The notes under the pieces are model-generated. The model saw only the letters and a list, made by a program, of their open reading frames with translations. It did not search any database and was not told the origin of the DNA. Made by a program: the position numbers and the translations under genes. Below are positions 1 through 13,182 of a stretch of 64,000 bases of DNA, piece after piece. The stretch covers positions 17,378,311 to 17,442,310 of the forward strand of contig NC_068348.1 of the NCBI RefSeq assembly GCF_014633365.1. Reading direction: 5' to 3'. The DNA is from Diospyros lotus (lineage: Eukaryota > Streptophyta > Magnoliopsida > Ericales > Ebenaceae). How positions within the stretch are numbered: position 1 is the first letter of the stretch; the number at the start of each line of letters is the position of its first letter.

Positions 1-1076
1 TCCCAATTTACATCAATAAATGATTCATGTTATTTTTTTATTAATGTCAATTGTGTTTAATACACAAATTAGTTAATGCATGCATACATATATACAATGC
101 TTCGTGCATAATGCTAAATACAATAATTAAAGGTATGTCAAACAAATGGTTGGCTTTCTCACATAAGCAACCACATCTATGACTGAGTGGTGCAAAGATG
201 AAAAATAGTTTTAAGAATATAACAAAGGCAAGCTAATGAGAGCTCAACGTCAAAACAAAATTTCCTTGATGAGTTATCAAGATGAGGCCATTAAACTTAG
301 TCAAAAGGTGAAGATCCCACTTCTCATTTTATCTCTTTAAGAATGCCAAGTGAGATTCCTAATTAACAAATATGTGAAAAGTAGAGTTGTGAATTCAATT
401 CAGAGATACTGAGTGTATCTGAGCTATCACTTATAAGGTATTTATATAAAAAGAGACATACACTCCATGGGAAAAAGAGAATAATATCGTAGCACATGTT
501 TCATATCATGTGTGCAAAGTTCGACCCAAATAGGGTAACAAAAGACATGGATCTCTTCTTTTAGTTGTGTGATACCCTCGAGATCATAAGGATCTAGTAA
601 AACACCCTTTGACTTTAAACTATTTTTTGAAATTATGATTCAATGAAGCTATTTTGAAATGCTATCAAAGACCATGTATGATTCAGTTGGATGGAGTATA
701 TTTGAAAAATCAATTGAATTATGATGGAAAGATTTCAAGAAGAACGAAAGATTTATTTGATTGTCACATTTGGATATATTCACAGATCGGTCAATTATAA
801 TCATTAGTTGAATTATAATTGTGAATATAGAGTTTATTGAATAAGTGATGAATCAAATTGAGATCTAATTATGATTACATGTGACCTAATAGTTTTGGGG
901 TATAGCATATAAACTCTACTTGAACAATGGAGTTACTATATATACCTAATAGTTGTATAGTAACAAGCTCTTAAAGAAAAGAGTATGCTAGCCATATGGC
1001 CTATTTGTCTCTATGGAACTTATAGAGAAATGAGAGTATATTGGTATGTGAGCCCGTTATTTGCGAGTGGGAGATG
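1..1076. other. Unassigned AT-rich sequence, probably old repeat
   Basis: No coding frame of interest was seen. This is the host sequence into which the gypsy-like LTR at 1082 inserted; it resumes at 6019 after the second TSD copy. It is probably itself an old retroelement, but I found no domain or terminus to prove that. Confidence 0.4.
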
Positions 1077-1081
1077 CAGTA

Positions 1082-4000
1082 TGTAACACCCCAATTCTTG
1101 GAGCGTTACGTAACGTAAGATTCTGGGGATATAAATTTTTTTCCAAACAAAAACCCATCACAAAAACTGTTCCCCGAAGATCCCGTTACACCTTCTCAGT
1201 ATATCAATTATAAACCATCAATAAACTAAGACAGGTACATCATCTCAAATGCAGAAGCTAGATCGAAACCTTAACAGATCATAACCGAAACCACTTTATT
1301 CATATTATAAAGTCAAATAAACGTTTACATAACGTCATCAAAAGTAACAACATAATTGAAAATGACATAAAGTAAATTATCCACTAATCATCGTCACTCC
1401 TCGACAATTTCTTTTCCCTTCGCACTGCTGCCTTCACCTGGAACGTTTGAATATTCTAGGGATATAGTCCAAATTAGATGATGAATCATCTAAGTGAGAT
1501 TCAAAACACATTTTTCATGAATGAATGCAGGACATGAAATAAACCAATACACTCGATAAGCCCTAGCCCAAGAGAATCCCAAGCGCTTAACCTTACCATG
1601 GGAAAAGAGCAATATCTCTAAAAGCTATGCCACCATACCGACACGACGCGATTCTAGCTTAAGAGGGCAATCCAACGCATCTCTCCAGATTACGTTCCCA
1701 CTCTATGCATCCGGGAACCACCATACAATCGCAACTCAAAAATTTTACATGGACTACCTAGTCATCCTAGTGTAACTTCCTTGGCCAAAAGGCCTGGCAC
1801 GAAAATTAAGGTGGTTATCCCAACATACTCACCAACACAAGATACCCCTATTATTTCATCACGCCCTTGGAGAATTATGACTACACTATCCAGACAACAT
1901 TCTAGGCTGACATCCCACATGAACAACACAATATGGACCACCTAGTTATCCTAGTGCAACTTCCCTGACCAAATGGCATGGCACGAAAACCAAGACGGCT
2001 ATCCTGTCATGCACACCAGCATCAGATACCCCTATTATTCCGTTACGCCCTTGAGAATTATAGCTACACTATCCAGACAACATCTTAGACTGACATTCCA
2101 TACAAACCCACAAAACACAAGACAATGCCATATTTCATAATTCAATGCATCATATAACCAACATTTTATAAAATGCAATGCACAAGTTTAAAACATTTAG
2201 GGACGAACCTCCCTCATAAAACCAACCGTTACCGATTACCGTTTCCATGCAACAAAACCATCTTGCATGAAGTCACAACACATTTAAATAGAATAAACAC
2301 CAAGTTTTTAGGGTTGAAACACCCACAATAAATCAAGTTTTGATAGCGAACAACTCACAACTTAAAACCAAGTTTCCAAGTAGAACACTCACAAGTCAAA
2401 ACCAACTTTTGGGATAGAACCACTCATCTCAACGTATTCAGATCGCCTCGATCCTCGTGCACCATCTCGATTTGCGTGCTAAATCACAGACACTTGAATT
2501 TATTCTCAACCTCAAGCCAAGATATTCCCTAAACACCATATTTAGTTAAGGAAGCATCAAAATCCATTTTCCTTAATTTTTCTATAATTTCCTTTATTTT
2601 CTCCCAATTTTCACCTCGATAATTCCAAAATAATTATTTCCTCAACCATTTTCCCAAATATTTCAACAGAATAAATCCTAAAATAATTAAAGGAAAATTC
2701 TGGAATTAAAATTACCGAAAAGCCCTTATCCACGCGCCCTCAGGTGCTTAGCGCGTGGCTGTGCGTGAAAGCTGACGTGTACAGCCACGCGCCACCGTCT
2801 TCCTCATTGATCCAGCCACCGACAGATGCTCTGATGGGCACGAAAAGGGTACCCCCTTGAAGCCCTTCTTCAATCGATCACAACGCCACCAGTTTCAGGC
2901 CGAAAGGCCACCGAAAAATGCCCCAAACAGATAGTTGCAGGCCGCAGTAGACGGACTGTAACACCCCAAAATTTCTTGAGCATGTTATAACTTAGGATTT
3001 CAGGAATATAAAAATTTTTCATATCACATTTACTATCATACATCACACAATATCCAAAAACCCTAATTTTCACCTTCTCAACTTAACAAACCCAATAATC
3101 GAATAGCTAAGGCAGGTGTTAAAATTTCAAATGCGGAAGCTAGATCGAACCTGATATGGTTCACAACCATAATGCTTTATCATAAAATTGTTCAAGACGT
3201 CTACAAAATGTATTACATCATCTCTCGCAAATGATAACTGAACATCTTAAACATATCCAAAATTACATAGGTTCACATATAAATGAAGATATTCTAAACA
3301 TGCTACAGACAGCAAATTAAACTTATTCTTCAGCTACCTTCTTTCCCTTAGAGCCGCTCGTCGAACCTGGAACGTTTGAATATTCCAGGGACATAATCCA
3401 ATTAGAAGATGAATCTTCTAGTGAGAAACTCCAAAAATAGTCTATATCTATGCATGATCAGGTATAAAATGTATGAGAAGACAACGAGAACTATTCCGAA
3501 GTGCCTCGTGAACACGTTAGCCTCCTCCAACGAGAGCTTTCTCAATGGCGGATGCATAGCGCCTCTTGGGAGGTCCCTAACCATGTCACTTTAGCCCGAC
3601 TTCATAGCACTCATGCAAGCACCACATCCATTATTCCTTAGGCTCACGGTCTTCCCCACGAGAGCTTTCTCGATAGCGCACGCATAGTGCCTCTCGGGGG
3701 ATATCCGACTTTTTCCCTCGGTCAACAACAAATAGGTACAACAGTATGGCCACACGAATTTTATAAATGCAATAGTTAAAAAGCCAATAGCATATATTTT
3801 TCAGAAAAATACATTTCATATATGCAACATGATTTCACGTAAGAGAATAACAAGCATTTATGTGTAAGAACTTCACGAAACACGTCTCATGCAATAGAAG
3901 TCTCTCCTAAGAGAATAAAAAATAGGATTTGGAGTATAGAAGTCTCACCTTATTGGTTTATCTCTTCATCGGTATAATTTCACAGCAAATAACCTAGGTT

Positions 4001-6013
4001 TCTACAGAAAACATGCGTTTCAGTAAACCTAAACCCAAATATTTTTCTATAGGGTTCATTGGTATTAAAGTAAGGGCATAACTGGAAAATTTGAAGGAAA
4101 ACAGACCCCTCACGCGGCCCAAGAAGGTGGATCATGCGCAGCCACTTCCGGCGCGTGTATCTCGCGCGCTGCTTCCAAATTTCGGACAAGATTGCGTCGT
4201 TTTAGTATTTCGGCCATATCTCCCTCGATTTAACTCCGATTCGACTCTCGTTTGAACCTACGCAACCCTCTCTTCCCCCTCTACAGGATTATCAAAAAAA
4301 TTGGACTTATCTCGCTTTTTTTCTGACTAATTTTGGCAAACTCCGGCAAAGACCCGCAACTCCGACGAGGCTCGTTCTCCGTTGCTTCTTCGCCGCTTTC
4401 TTCCTGCTTTCTTGCCGAACTCCCTTCTCTCTCTCTAGAGAAAGCTCCTCCTCTTAGAGTGATTCACTCCTCAAACTTGGTTGGAATGATTTGAGAAGAA
4501 CTCATGGTGCCTTTTTATAGATTTCTCCAACCAATCACATTATGTCACTTGTCAAAATCTTAGCCATGGACTCCAAAGACTCAAAGCCATAATTGAGTGG
4601 CTTTTGAAATCCAAAACTAGAATGAATTGATCTTTTGACATCCAAGCTAAAACCCCAAACTTCTTTCAAATAACACTTTGGCTCTTATTTCAAGTCCTCA
4701 ACTTCAATTTTTACCACATAAGCTCTTAATTTTATCCTTATTTCGTTTGGATAATTCTCTAATTACAATTACACCCTCAAACATCAAATTTATCGAGATA
4801 CTTAAAATTCCAAAATTAATAACTCAAAATTACTCAATATATACGATTTTTCGGAAGCCCCTTATCATCCTTCAGTCTTTTTAGGCCACAACTTAGCTTA
4901 ACCGAAAATCATTTTTGATTTGATTTCTTTCAACGTCATAAATCTCGTCTCGAGACGCTCGTCAAAAATATACCTTTAACCTTATGTATCTAAGCTCTAG
5001 GGTACTCCCTACAACCGATTCAGTCACTTGTTGTCATTTCAAGCATATTTTTCGATATTTTAAACTCACTTAAAATACGTGGCATCTTCACGAAAATATG
5101 GGGTATTATACGGACCGCCACCCGCTTCTGGCCAAGCTTCGAATGGCCTCTAGACTTGATGAAAATGCTCCCAAAATCTCCCCTTGATGCAATCACCAAT
5201 AACCCCTTATCAAAACTCCCAAAAACACGATCGATTTACTTGTTAAGTTTCGGCCGAAACCCTTGCTATTTATAGCAAAAATCTGGCCAATCAGCGGCTA
5301 TGGATTGGTCTACAAGAAATCCCAGGCCATATACGATCTCCCCCGAACCTCCCTTGGCCATCCCATCGCTGGATTTTGCCTCCATGTGCGTGGATTTGTG
5401 GCGGCCGATTTTCCTTCATTGTGTTCACATTGCAATTTTTGCTAAATTGCATTTTCACCCCCTAAATTCTTCCAATGTCATTTCTACCCTTTGCATATAT
5501 ATCACCCCTGATCTTTCCAATACCACCATTAGAGCCCACAAGTCTTGTACTATTCATTTCATCCTTGAGATTCCCAAAAATCTACTGTTTTGACCTTCCT
5601 CAAACAAAATTAAAAAATTGCACTTTAGACCGGATGGTCGATTTGACCTTAAATCCATTTGTTTCAACTCAAAATCACTTAAGGGTTGTTCTATACATAA
5701 AATATTGGTCATTAACATGCTCTGTTGACTTTTCAGATGATCCCTAAGTCAATTTGATTTTCTCAGTCCAGTCGACAACTGTACCGAGAACTGTTCCCGA
5801 TTCAATTTCTTTTATCACCAAAAATCATAACTCGAATCACTCATCAATACTATACCATTTTCCTTGGCTATCTAGGGCCCAGAGTACTCCCTTCGTCTAA
5901 TTCTGTCGTCTAAAGCTGCGTTAGTGTATCCTATAAACTCATTTTTCCGAAAATTTCATTTATGCCCTTCATTAAATACCGTTTATATCCTCAAATCACT
6001 CATGGGTATTACA
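1082..6013. mobile_element. Solo LTR A, Ty3/gypsy-like, interrupted
   Basis: It starts TGTAACACCCC and ends ATTACA. The flanking 5-bp repeats CAGTA (1077-1081 and 6014-6018) are identical, so both ends are placed to the base. No internal region, gag or pol lies inside, so this is a solo LTR left by LTR-LTR recombination. Removing the inserted LTR B and its extra TSD copy leaves about 2.77 kb, long but normal for a plant gypsy LTR. The TGTAACACCCC start is common in Ty3/gypsy LTRs such as the Tekay/Del group; the lineage is inference because no pol survives. Short reading frames inside are chance. Confidence 0.85.
2957..5110. mobile_element. Solo LTR B nested in LTR A
   Basis: This is a 2,154-bp LTR starting TGTAACACCCC and ending TATTATA, presumably a decayed TACA end. 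It is flanked by perfect CGGAC TSDs (2952-2956 and 5111-5115). It shares short blocks with LTR A, for example the block around GGAACGTTTGAATATTC at about 3370, which matches about 1441. The two are related families, and B inserted later into A. It has no coding content. Confidence 0.85.
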
Positions 6014-6018
6014 CAGTA

Positions 6019-6760
6019 AATCCGAGAGGTGTACTTAGGTCAGTCTACCCATAATAGGCTATGGATATAACTTCAAATTTGGATCCAGATTTGGATTTAC
6101 AATCATTGTGTGCAATTGCAGAGAGAACAATTGTAATCTAGAACCCACTTTCTCCAAGTATGGAGGAAGTGAGTAAATGAGAGAAAAACATGCTCGTGTA
6201 TGTTAGTATATATATTGATGGTATATACAATAGAATGGCTGTTGAATATCTATTGAAAGGTTGCTGGAAAATTTGAGAAACATTGCAGTGATTGTGTTCC
6301 AATTTATGTAGAAGGAACAAACTTTCAAATTAAGTAATCTGTGTGAAAGGGTTTTAGGCCGTGATAAAACAAGTGATTTTTATTTTGTGATTTCGTACCT
6401 GTAATTCAACCTAATCCAACCCAACTCCGTTGTGCGAAACTAAGTAAATCCAGTTTCAATTTTGTACACCATTTGGTTTTATATTTCCTAACAGGTACGA
6501 CAACAAGAATACATAAAAGTGAGTTTGGTTTTTGCTTGAGGAGTTCTTATTCTCAGTTAAGTCCTAATGGCAGCATTTGGGTGGTAAACATCGTTGCTTT
6601 CCAGTGGTGATTACAGCCAATGATGGTGAAACGAAAAGTGAAAGATTCGTGTCTCAAAAGATATTCCGCTTTTAAGTTCTTCAGGTTTTTCCAGATCTAA
6701 TTCCCTTCAAAAACAAAAATACAAAATATAGCTCTGATTGTTTCAGTGCAAGAGACGACA
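6019..6760. other. Intergenic, host of LTR A continued
   Basis: The first part continues the sequence that precedes position 1077. No gene, terminus or domain was recognised. From about 6780 it becomes the 3' flank of HyPRP gene 1, which is shared with gene 2. Confidence 0.4.
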
Positions 6761-6954
6761 AACAAGGTGACAATCCCTCCCATCTAATCAAACCAACACT
6801 CGATACCAAAAAAACAACTGAAATTTCAAATACAACATCAGAAGTGAATCGATCTTCGACAACACCACAATGACATGACAGCGAAGTAGTAAAGACAATT
6901 CAAATTAAAGTAGTTCGACAAAGAAGAGAGAAGACAATGCTTAAGCTTAACAAA

Positions 6955-7356
6955 TTAAGCGCATTGGAAGACAGTTGGGACTTTCTTGCCACAGTAATTC
7001 AGCAGCAAGCTCAACGAAACCGGGACGTCGAGATTAATCCCCAGAACGTTGGCTTTGATGGCGGTGCAGAGGCAGACGGCGGCTTCTAGATCGACCAGGC
7101 CCTCAATGAGGCTGCAGCATGGCATCTTCGGGGGCGTGCCAACGACGATGTTCAAGAGGCTCTTCAGTACGTTAGCGCAGACGCCCAGCTTGAGGGTGTC
7201 TCTGGGGCAAGTAGCCGTCGCCGGCGAAGGTGGGCAGCCGGGAGCCTTTGGCGGCGGCGGCGGGGGGCAGGGGACGTGGTTGGAGCTGACGAGAGTGAAG
7301 AAGAGGAGGTTGAGGGAGAGGAGGAGAGCGGCGGAAGCCACGGACTTTGAAGCCAT
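6955..7356 (-). CDS. Hybrid proline-rich protein, 8-cysteine motif (DC2.15-like)
   Basis: An intronless gene for 133 aa. Residues 1-25 are a hydrophobic signal peptide. Residues 30-46 are a short proline-rich stretch beginning CPPPPPP. The rest is the eight-cysteine domain of the hydrophobic-seed/LTP-like superfamily, with Cys at 50, 60, 80, 81, 95, 97, 122 and 132 (spacing C-9-C-19-CC-13-C-1-C-24-C-9-C), all intact. Family members (carrot DC2.15, AIR1, ELP types) are secreted, cell-wall or membrane-associated and linked to development and stress; the substrate or ligand is unknown here. It is a near-identical paralogue of the gene at 19761-20162, with seven substitutions in 133 residues. A TATA box and G-box lie upstream on the same strand. 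The reading frame on the opposite strand is a shadow. Confidence 0.93.
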   Translation of the reverse strand: MASKSVASAALLLSLNLLFFTLVSSNHVPCPPPPPPKAPGCPPSPATATCPRDTLKLGVCANVLKSLLNIVVGTPPKMPCCSLIEGLVDLEAAVCLCTAIKANVLGINLDVPVSLSLLLNYCGKKVPTVFQCA

Positions 7357-7459
7357 CTCAGAGCCGCGCGCCGAAAGTTGCTTGAGAGCGGCTGGCTGGC
7401 TTGCTTGCCGTTGAATATGGCTCCGCTGGTTGATGCATGCAAATAGAGAACTGGGGTGG

Positions 7460-7467
7460 CTTTTATA
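7460..7467 (-). promoter_or_regulatory. TATA box of HyPRP gene 1
   Basis: TATAAAAG on the minus strand, about 105 bp upstream of the ATG, is identical in position and context in gene 2. An RY-like GCATGC (7434-7439) lies between it and the ATG and is also conserved in gene 2. Confidence 0.7.
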
Positions 7468-7590
7468 GACGGAAGTCGTGGTTTGTTTTCCTTTTCTTTT
7501 GGGGGGAAAAATATTCTCTTAGTCTTAGTGGATATTTCTCGTGAATCATCATAATATAAAAATTAATAATTCGACAATAACAGGGACAGC

Positions 7591-7596
7591 CACGTG
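7591..7596. promoter_or_regulatory. G-box CACGTG upstream of HyPRP gene 1
   Basis: The palindromic CACGTG lies about 235 bp upstream of the ATG, inside a block (GACAGCCACGTGG) also present upstream of gene 2. G-boxes bind bZIP and bHLH factors. Conservation in both copies may simply reflect the recent duplication. Confidence 0.5.
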
Positions 7597-7649
7597 GGCA
7601 CACGAGATCTGAAATGATCCCCCAAGGAATTTATTTATAATAGTGATCT

Positions 7650-8503
7650 GCGTGCTCAAGATTAGCTGTCATTTCTCTCATGCAAAACATAATTATTGAC
7701 TTAAATTCTTTCTATATTCTCAACAAAATATGAAAAAAAAAAAAAAAAACTATTAGGATTTATTTAGTTATTCAAAATATGGATTCTCAAACCAATAGAT
7801 CATATCATATGATGTGGGCGAGGATGGTTGTGTTATCATTTAGCCTGCAAGCATTGTTCTGAAACTTCAACAAATATGAGATTAATTATAGAATGTACGT
7901 ACCCATATAACATTAACACCTCAAGAAAGCACATGCCTTCCATTCCATGCTTCTGATCTGTATATATATATTCCATAAATTTAATCCTAATCTAATACTG
8001 CAACGAGTATATTCTGTAGTTGAATCTAATTAACCTGCTGCTTAACAAGATTTGAGTTATAAAGAGGGAAATTTGTTTGTAGATGCTGTCTGTCATTTTA
8101 TTTCCCTTGTTAGCTTTCTATATTTGCGTTTGGTATTTAGACTAGACTAATTACTGATGGGAATAAATAATCTCGACTCATGTTTAAATCGGGTATATAT
8201 ATAACCAATCTTTAAGTAATACCATCCTTGTTTGGTATAGTAAATTTGAATTGAGTATAGCTGAACTTAATTTGTTGGCTAAATAACTATTTTGCCCACT
8301 AATCAACTCAATAAACAACGGCTTTTAACAGATTTACCGGCCGGGCAGTAGCAACTCCTCGACGTCTTCAGCGATCATTGTCGACCGTGCATGGCGAACG
8401 ATTTGTTTCCCATGGGAGAAGCTCCCAAGCTGAATAGGAGTCGTTGGGGAACCCCATGAATATAACTTAACCTGCAATCGCTAAGAGAGAGAGAGAAGGG
8501 TGT
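7650..8503. other. Intergenic, AT-rich
   Basis: No gene was recognised. It contains a poly-A run at about 7733-7749. The short GA-rich stretch ending at 8503 leads into the hAT element. Confidence 0.4.
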
Positions 8504-8511
8504 CCCATGAC

Positions 8512-9681
8512 CAGAGCCGGTCCTAGGTTTTCGGAGGCTCGGGATAAAATTTTTCAAGTGTGCCCTTTTATACAAATTAAATAAGAAAAATAAAACTTAT
8601 CAATTAATTAATTTTATTAGAATTATAAGAATTTACAAAAGATAAGAAAAAATAATTTGGCATCTCATTAAAACCTTATTTGGGGAAAATTCAATGAGAC
8701 AAAACCCCAAATGAAGAAAAAAGAGTATCTTGCATTATAAATATTACATTAAAAAATGAAAACAACATATTTGAGTCTACATATTTCCTCTCGAATCTCC
8801 GTAAGCATTTCTTGATTTGATCAATCTTCCTTTCATCTAAGGTTGTCAAAAAATATCCAAAAATCGATTAACTGGACCAAACCGAACCGAATCATGCCTT
8901 TTGGATTGGTTTTATGGTTCAATGGTTAGGTTCTAATTTTAAAAAATTAAGAATCAACATATTTAGTTTGGTTACTGGTTTTTTTTTTTTTTCAAACCAT
9001 GGTTTGAACCGAACCGAACTGAACCGGAATCGATATTATACTTATATATATTATAATTTTTTAAGTATATATATATACATATGCATAAATAGTATCACTT
9101 CTTAGAAAACTAGCAAGATTCAAGAATTCTTTTATTTCTAACCTTTTATGCGCTATTGCTATACTAAATAGTCGATGTAATCTCATTTGATGAGATAGTC
9201 TATGAATTATTTTGTTTTACTTTTACTTCAAAACTTGAAGTATTAATGAAATTATGGGTTTATTTTAATTAACAAATTTGTTTGTAATTTCATATTTTTC
9301 GAAAATGTTTAGAAGTTAAATGTTAATTGGATAGAACCGAAATCGAACCGAAACCGGTCCGGTATGACGGATTGGTCATGGCTTGGTTTTATATATGTAA
9401 TTGTTCAGTTACTGGATTCTTATAGAACCAGACCAATCTGAACCATTGGCACCCCTACTTTTATCCTCCACAATTAATCGAAGTAAAAATAATCATCACA
9501 TGTACCAATAAAATAAAAATAGCAATGAAATCTTCTTTTGACAAGGTACAAGTGGTAACTTCTTTTGTTAATTTTTTTTTATTTTTTATACACATATACA
9601 TAAATTTAAAAAAAAAATGTGCCCCCTCACTTATGGGCCTTGGGCTGTGGCCCTAGTAGCCCTGGCGCAGGGCCGGCTCTG
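8512..9681. mobile_element. Non-autonomous hAT element, 8-bp TSD
   Basis: The 1,170-bp element starts CAGAGCCGGTCC and ends GGGCCGGCTCTG. The ends are inverted repeats. The flanking 8-bp TSDs are perfect: CCCATGAC at 8504-8511 and 9682-9689. An 8-bp TSD with such ends is diagnostic of the hAT superfamily. No transposase remains, and much of the body is a second inserted element (8838-9457). The right end resembles the end of the hAT relic at 27361, so both may belong to one family. Confidence 0.88.
8838..9457. mobile_element. hAT-type MITE nested in the hAT element
   Basis: The 620-bp element begins TAAGGTTGTCAA and ends TTGGCACCCCTA, an imperfect inverted pair. TSDs are CTTTCATC (8830-8837) and CTTTTATC (9458-9465), seven of eight matching. 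The body is rich in AACCGAACC and its complement, so it can fold back on itself. It is non-coding. Confidence 0.72.
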
Positions 9682-9689
9682 CCCATGAC

Positions 9690-10079
9690 CATGAGTGTAA
9701 CCTGCAATCGAGGACCTCAAACAAAAGCATAAAAAAAAAACGAACTAAGACAAATGTTGTTATAGAATGTGATGGATTACTCTCATTAATTACTGAGTAA
9801 CATGGTGGGCCAATTTCATTATTTATTCTTGAGAATTTTTAGACATAAATCAGATTTATTAATTGTGCCTAATTTTTCGATGTAAGAAATTCATTAATCT
9901 ACGGGATTTATGGAATACAATAGGTCCTTAGTCTAGCGTGTTTTATATATGAGTGAAAATCAACTCCAAGATTTTTAGAAGATCCATTTATAAGATATAA
10001 ACTAGAAGACACAATAATAAGAGGCTGAAAATTTGATGATCATGGTTTTCTAAAGGTTTGCTCTTGGATAACTATAGCT
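9690..10079. other. Intergenic, AT-rich
   Basis: No gene, terminus or repeat was assigned. It may include the eroded start of the LTR relic that follows. Confidence 0.35.
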
Positions 10080-11664
10080 AGAGGTAAATTTTATACTCAA
10101 CGTATATTCATATTTGCCTACATATTTGTCTCTTCACAAGGATTTTTCAACCAATTCATTATAACCCTCTTATATCTCTAGATAGACTCTCTACCAATAG
10201 ATTAAGAATTTACAATCTCTTACTTAAACAAACAAATCCTCTAATAAAAATCTAAATATTACAACTTCTTGTTAAAACAAGCAAGTTCTCTAGCAACAAA
10301 CTAACAAAAATAAGAATGATGTACAAGAGAAGATATGAGAATGGAAACTTTGAGTTACAATAATCTCTCAAATATATATGCGGAGACTTGAACAAATAAT
10401 ACCAATGATAATCAAAGCCTTTTAAAAGAAAAATGAAAGTGCAAGTATAATGAAGAAATATAAATATAAATGTTAGTTCAAATGAATTTATTCTTGCTCA
10501 CCAATCCTCTCAAGAGCTCCCTTAATGATATTTATAGGCATCCCAAGATATTCAAAAGAAACTACCCATTTATAGCCGTTAGAGTTTAAAAAACTAGCCA
10601 CTGCATGCTATCTACGAAGAAAATGGTCGACAGATGAAAAGTATCGATCGACATATTAGTATAATTTTGAAAATCGGTCGATATTTTGGAGAAAACAATC
10701 GACAGTTTTAGTTTAAGGCTTCTGTCAGTCGACAAATAAGAAGAAATTGGTCAACCAAATTGTAGTAAAAATTCACTATAGCGACTGTCAAGGTTACTAT
10801 ATATAGTGACTATCAAGAGTCATTGTTGTAACGATCAAGAGTTACTGTAGTAATGGTTAAAGATCATTGTAGGAATCGTAAAAAAAAAAAAAAATTAAAT
10901 TTGTGCTCCACTTCAAAATTATTATCAAAATTATGATACAACATTTTTAATCAAATGATAACATAATATTTCAAATATCATCAGGAAATTTAATCACAAA
11001 ATTTTTAACATTGAATTACATGATGAAATTAATTTTTATTTTGGTGCTTAATAAATTATATAAAAATAATTTAGAGCACCTAGTTAATAATCATTAATAA
11101 AATAATTTTATCATCAAAATATAATTAATTTTTATAATTAAAATCATATTAAAGGCAAAACATCAATTATCAATAACATACATTTTGTCGGTCAACAACT
11201 AAAAGCTTAAGATTCAAAATCGGTTAACAGATGCAAGCATTGATTGACAGATCATAAAGGATTAATCGACAGACATAATCAAAATTGCCATACTAGTCTA
11301 CAGATTCCATCTAGTTAGTCGACACTTTGGATTAAAATACCAAAACAGTCGACAGGCTTCTAGAGTCAGTCAATAGATGGTCTTTTTGCCTTTGAAAATT
11401 TTTGCTCCATTTTGAAAAGAATTTGATCCATTTTGACCAATGGTTTAAAAACATTATAGGAGATTTGTTTAAATCAAAATATAAGTTATTAACAAATCTC
11501 CATTTATATATATATATATATAATTATAATTTATTTAGTTTTCATTTCAACAAAGTACTTGAAATTAATTTCTGTTTGAAAACCATATACTTGACTTATG
11601 ACTTAAGGTGTAAAACTTATTGTTGTTTTTCATCATCAAAACTAAATACAAGAGTAAAATATCA
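10080..11664 (-). mobile_element. Degraded Sirevirus-like LTR, left end lost
   Basis: This is a diverged relative of the Copia LTRs at 13729 and 17156, in the same orientation. It shares the block around GCCGTTAGAG (about 10577) that precedes the palindrome array, the GTCGACAG motifs (10620-10740 and 11270-11360), and the right end AGAGTAAAATATCA at 11651-11664. The left end was not found. Non-coding. Confidence 0.6.
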
Positions 11665-12593
11665 TGGGCGATCCTAATGGCATTAATGAAGTCTAATTTC
11701 ATATGAACCTATTAAGGTTCTTCGATTATCGTGCACTATAGTCCCGCCATTGACTAACATCTTAATCGAGTGAGAATCATAAACTGATTAAACTCACAAG
11801 ACTCGGTAACTATGCCAAATCTAGTGCGATGTAATTAAGGTAGCATTCGAAACTATTCTGACATTAGAAACTCCTTTCTAATCATGCTCACCCTAGTCAG
11901 AGGATTTCCAATTATAACTAACTTAAACCACATAGAATGTTCACCCCTATCTTATGGAGGACAATGGATCCCATCACCAAATACTTGCCTCTATACAACA
12001 TTGCCTAGAGTCCACATAGAGTGTATTCCCACATCTTACACTGGATGGTTCCACTCAATGCCTAAACCTTGACACCAGTGCACAAAACAACTCTATCACT
12101 TCTAGTCAAAAGAAAAAATACACATTTGAGAATGAGCAATAGATCATTATTCCTCTCAAGCATATGATCTGTCACAAACGTCACATTCAGTAGATATTCA
12201 ACCAACACCTATCCACATGTTTACTATTTGAATCTCATGAAATGTGGCATGTGACTCACCACCCATACTCATTAGCATCTCATGCTAACCAATGGTATCG
12301 GACCATGTGCAGATCCATGATTGATAAATCATATTCATTTTCTGATAAATATAAGGACTAGGAATTCTTTTAAGAAATCTTGAACTAAAAATCTTTATCA
12401 TATATTCTTAGCACTTAAGAATAAGATCCCGTCTAGGAAATCTAGGGACTCATTCATTAATAAAGATGGAGAGAACGAATGAAGTTATGACCTTATATAT
12501 ACAAATCTATAAGAACAAGATTACATCATTTAGGGCCACTTAAATACATCCCACATAATTTAAATCTAGTATTTGGGCACTAACACTAACAAT
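11665..12593. repeat. Repeat family R1, copy 1 (right part)
   Basis: Aligns by eye with 24020-24915 and 40380-41286. Shared blocks include CTATTAAGGTTCTTCGATTA (about 11709), GAGTGAGA (about 11769) and the shared right end CACTAACACTAACA. The CTAACA end suggests an LTR terminus. The left side is cut by the LTR relic ending at 11664. Reading frames inside are chance. Confidence 0.6.
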
Positions 12594-12599
12594 GTACAA

Positions 12600-13090
12600 G
12601 GCTTAGTACTGCATATGTGGTGTTACTATCAATCAAATCCTAGTGAGCATTACTAGATTGCAGTTGAACATATCTTGAAGTACTTGAAAATGACTAAAGA
12701 TATGTTATTATTGTATAGAGATGCTAATTTCCATATTAATGGATTCACGGATTTAGACTTCTAGTCAAAACTTGATGATCAAAAGTTGACATCGAGATTT
12801 AATTTTGTTTGCAATGACGAAGTAATAAGCTGGAAGAGTTCCAAATAGGAAATCACTACGGATTCCACTACCGAAGTCGAGTACATAGTGACATATGATG
12901 TTGCTAAAGAAGCTACTATTTGGATAAAAATGTTTGTCCTTAAACTGGAAGTGGTTCAATCAATTTAGTCATTCATATCTCTATGCGACAACAATGGAGT
13001 TATTACACAAGTTAAGGAACCCAAGTGATCTCATCAGAAATCCAAACATATCAAGCGTCGATTTCATCTCATTTGAGAAATAATTGCATG
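12600..13090 (+). pseudogene. Decayed Copia RNase H domain
   Basis: Translating the plus strand gives a recognisable Ty1/copia RNase H with several stops and substitutions. Pieces in order are YQSNP, VEHILKYLK, GFTDLDF, TSRFNFV, SWKSSK, DSTTEVEYI, KEATIWI, LCDNNGVI and SHQKSKHI. These match the usual copia order: the SWKSSKQ block, the DSTTEAEY block, then the CDN block and the KHI-RFH tail. At least four in-frame stops make it non-functional. It sits directly after the R1 terminus, so the upstream gag-RT part is gone. Confidence 0.8.
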
Positions 13091-13182
13091 TAGGTGAAAG
13101 GGAGGGAATGAGAAAGGCCAACACTTGGTGGATATATGCAAAGGGTATATAAATTTTAAAACGTTTTCAAAACCAAAAATGA

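Noticed and set aside
7049..7442. Plus- and minus-strand frames overlapping HyPRP gene 1
   Set aside because: They are shadows of the GC-rich HyPRP coding sequence in other frames. The same shadows recur over gene 2 (19557-20428).
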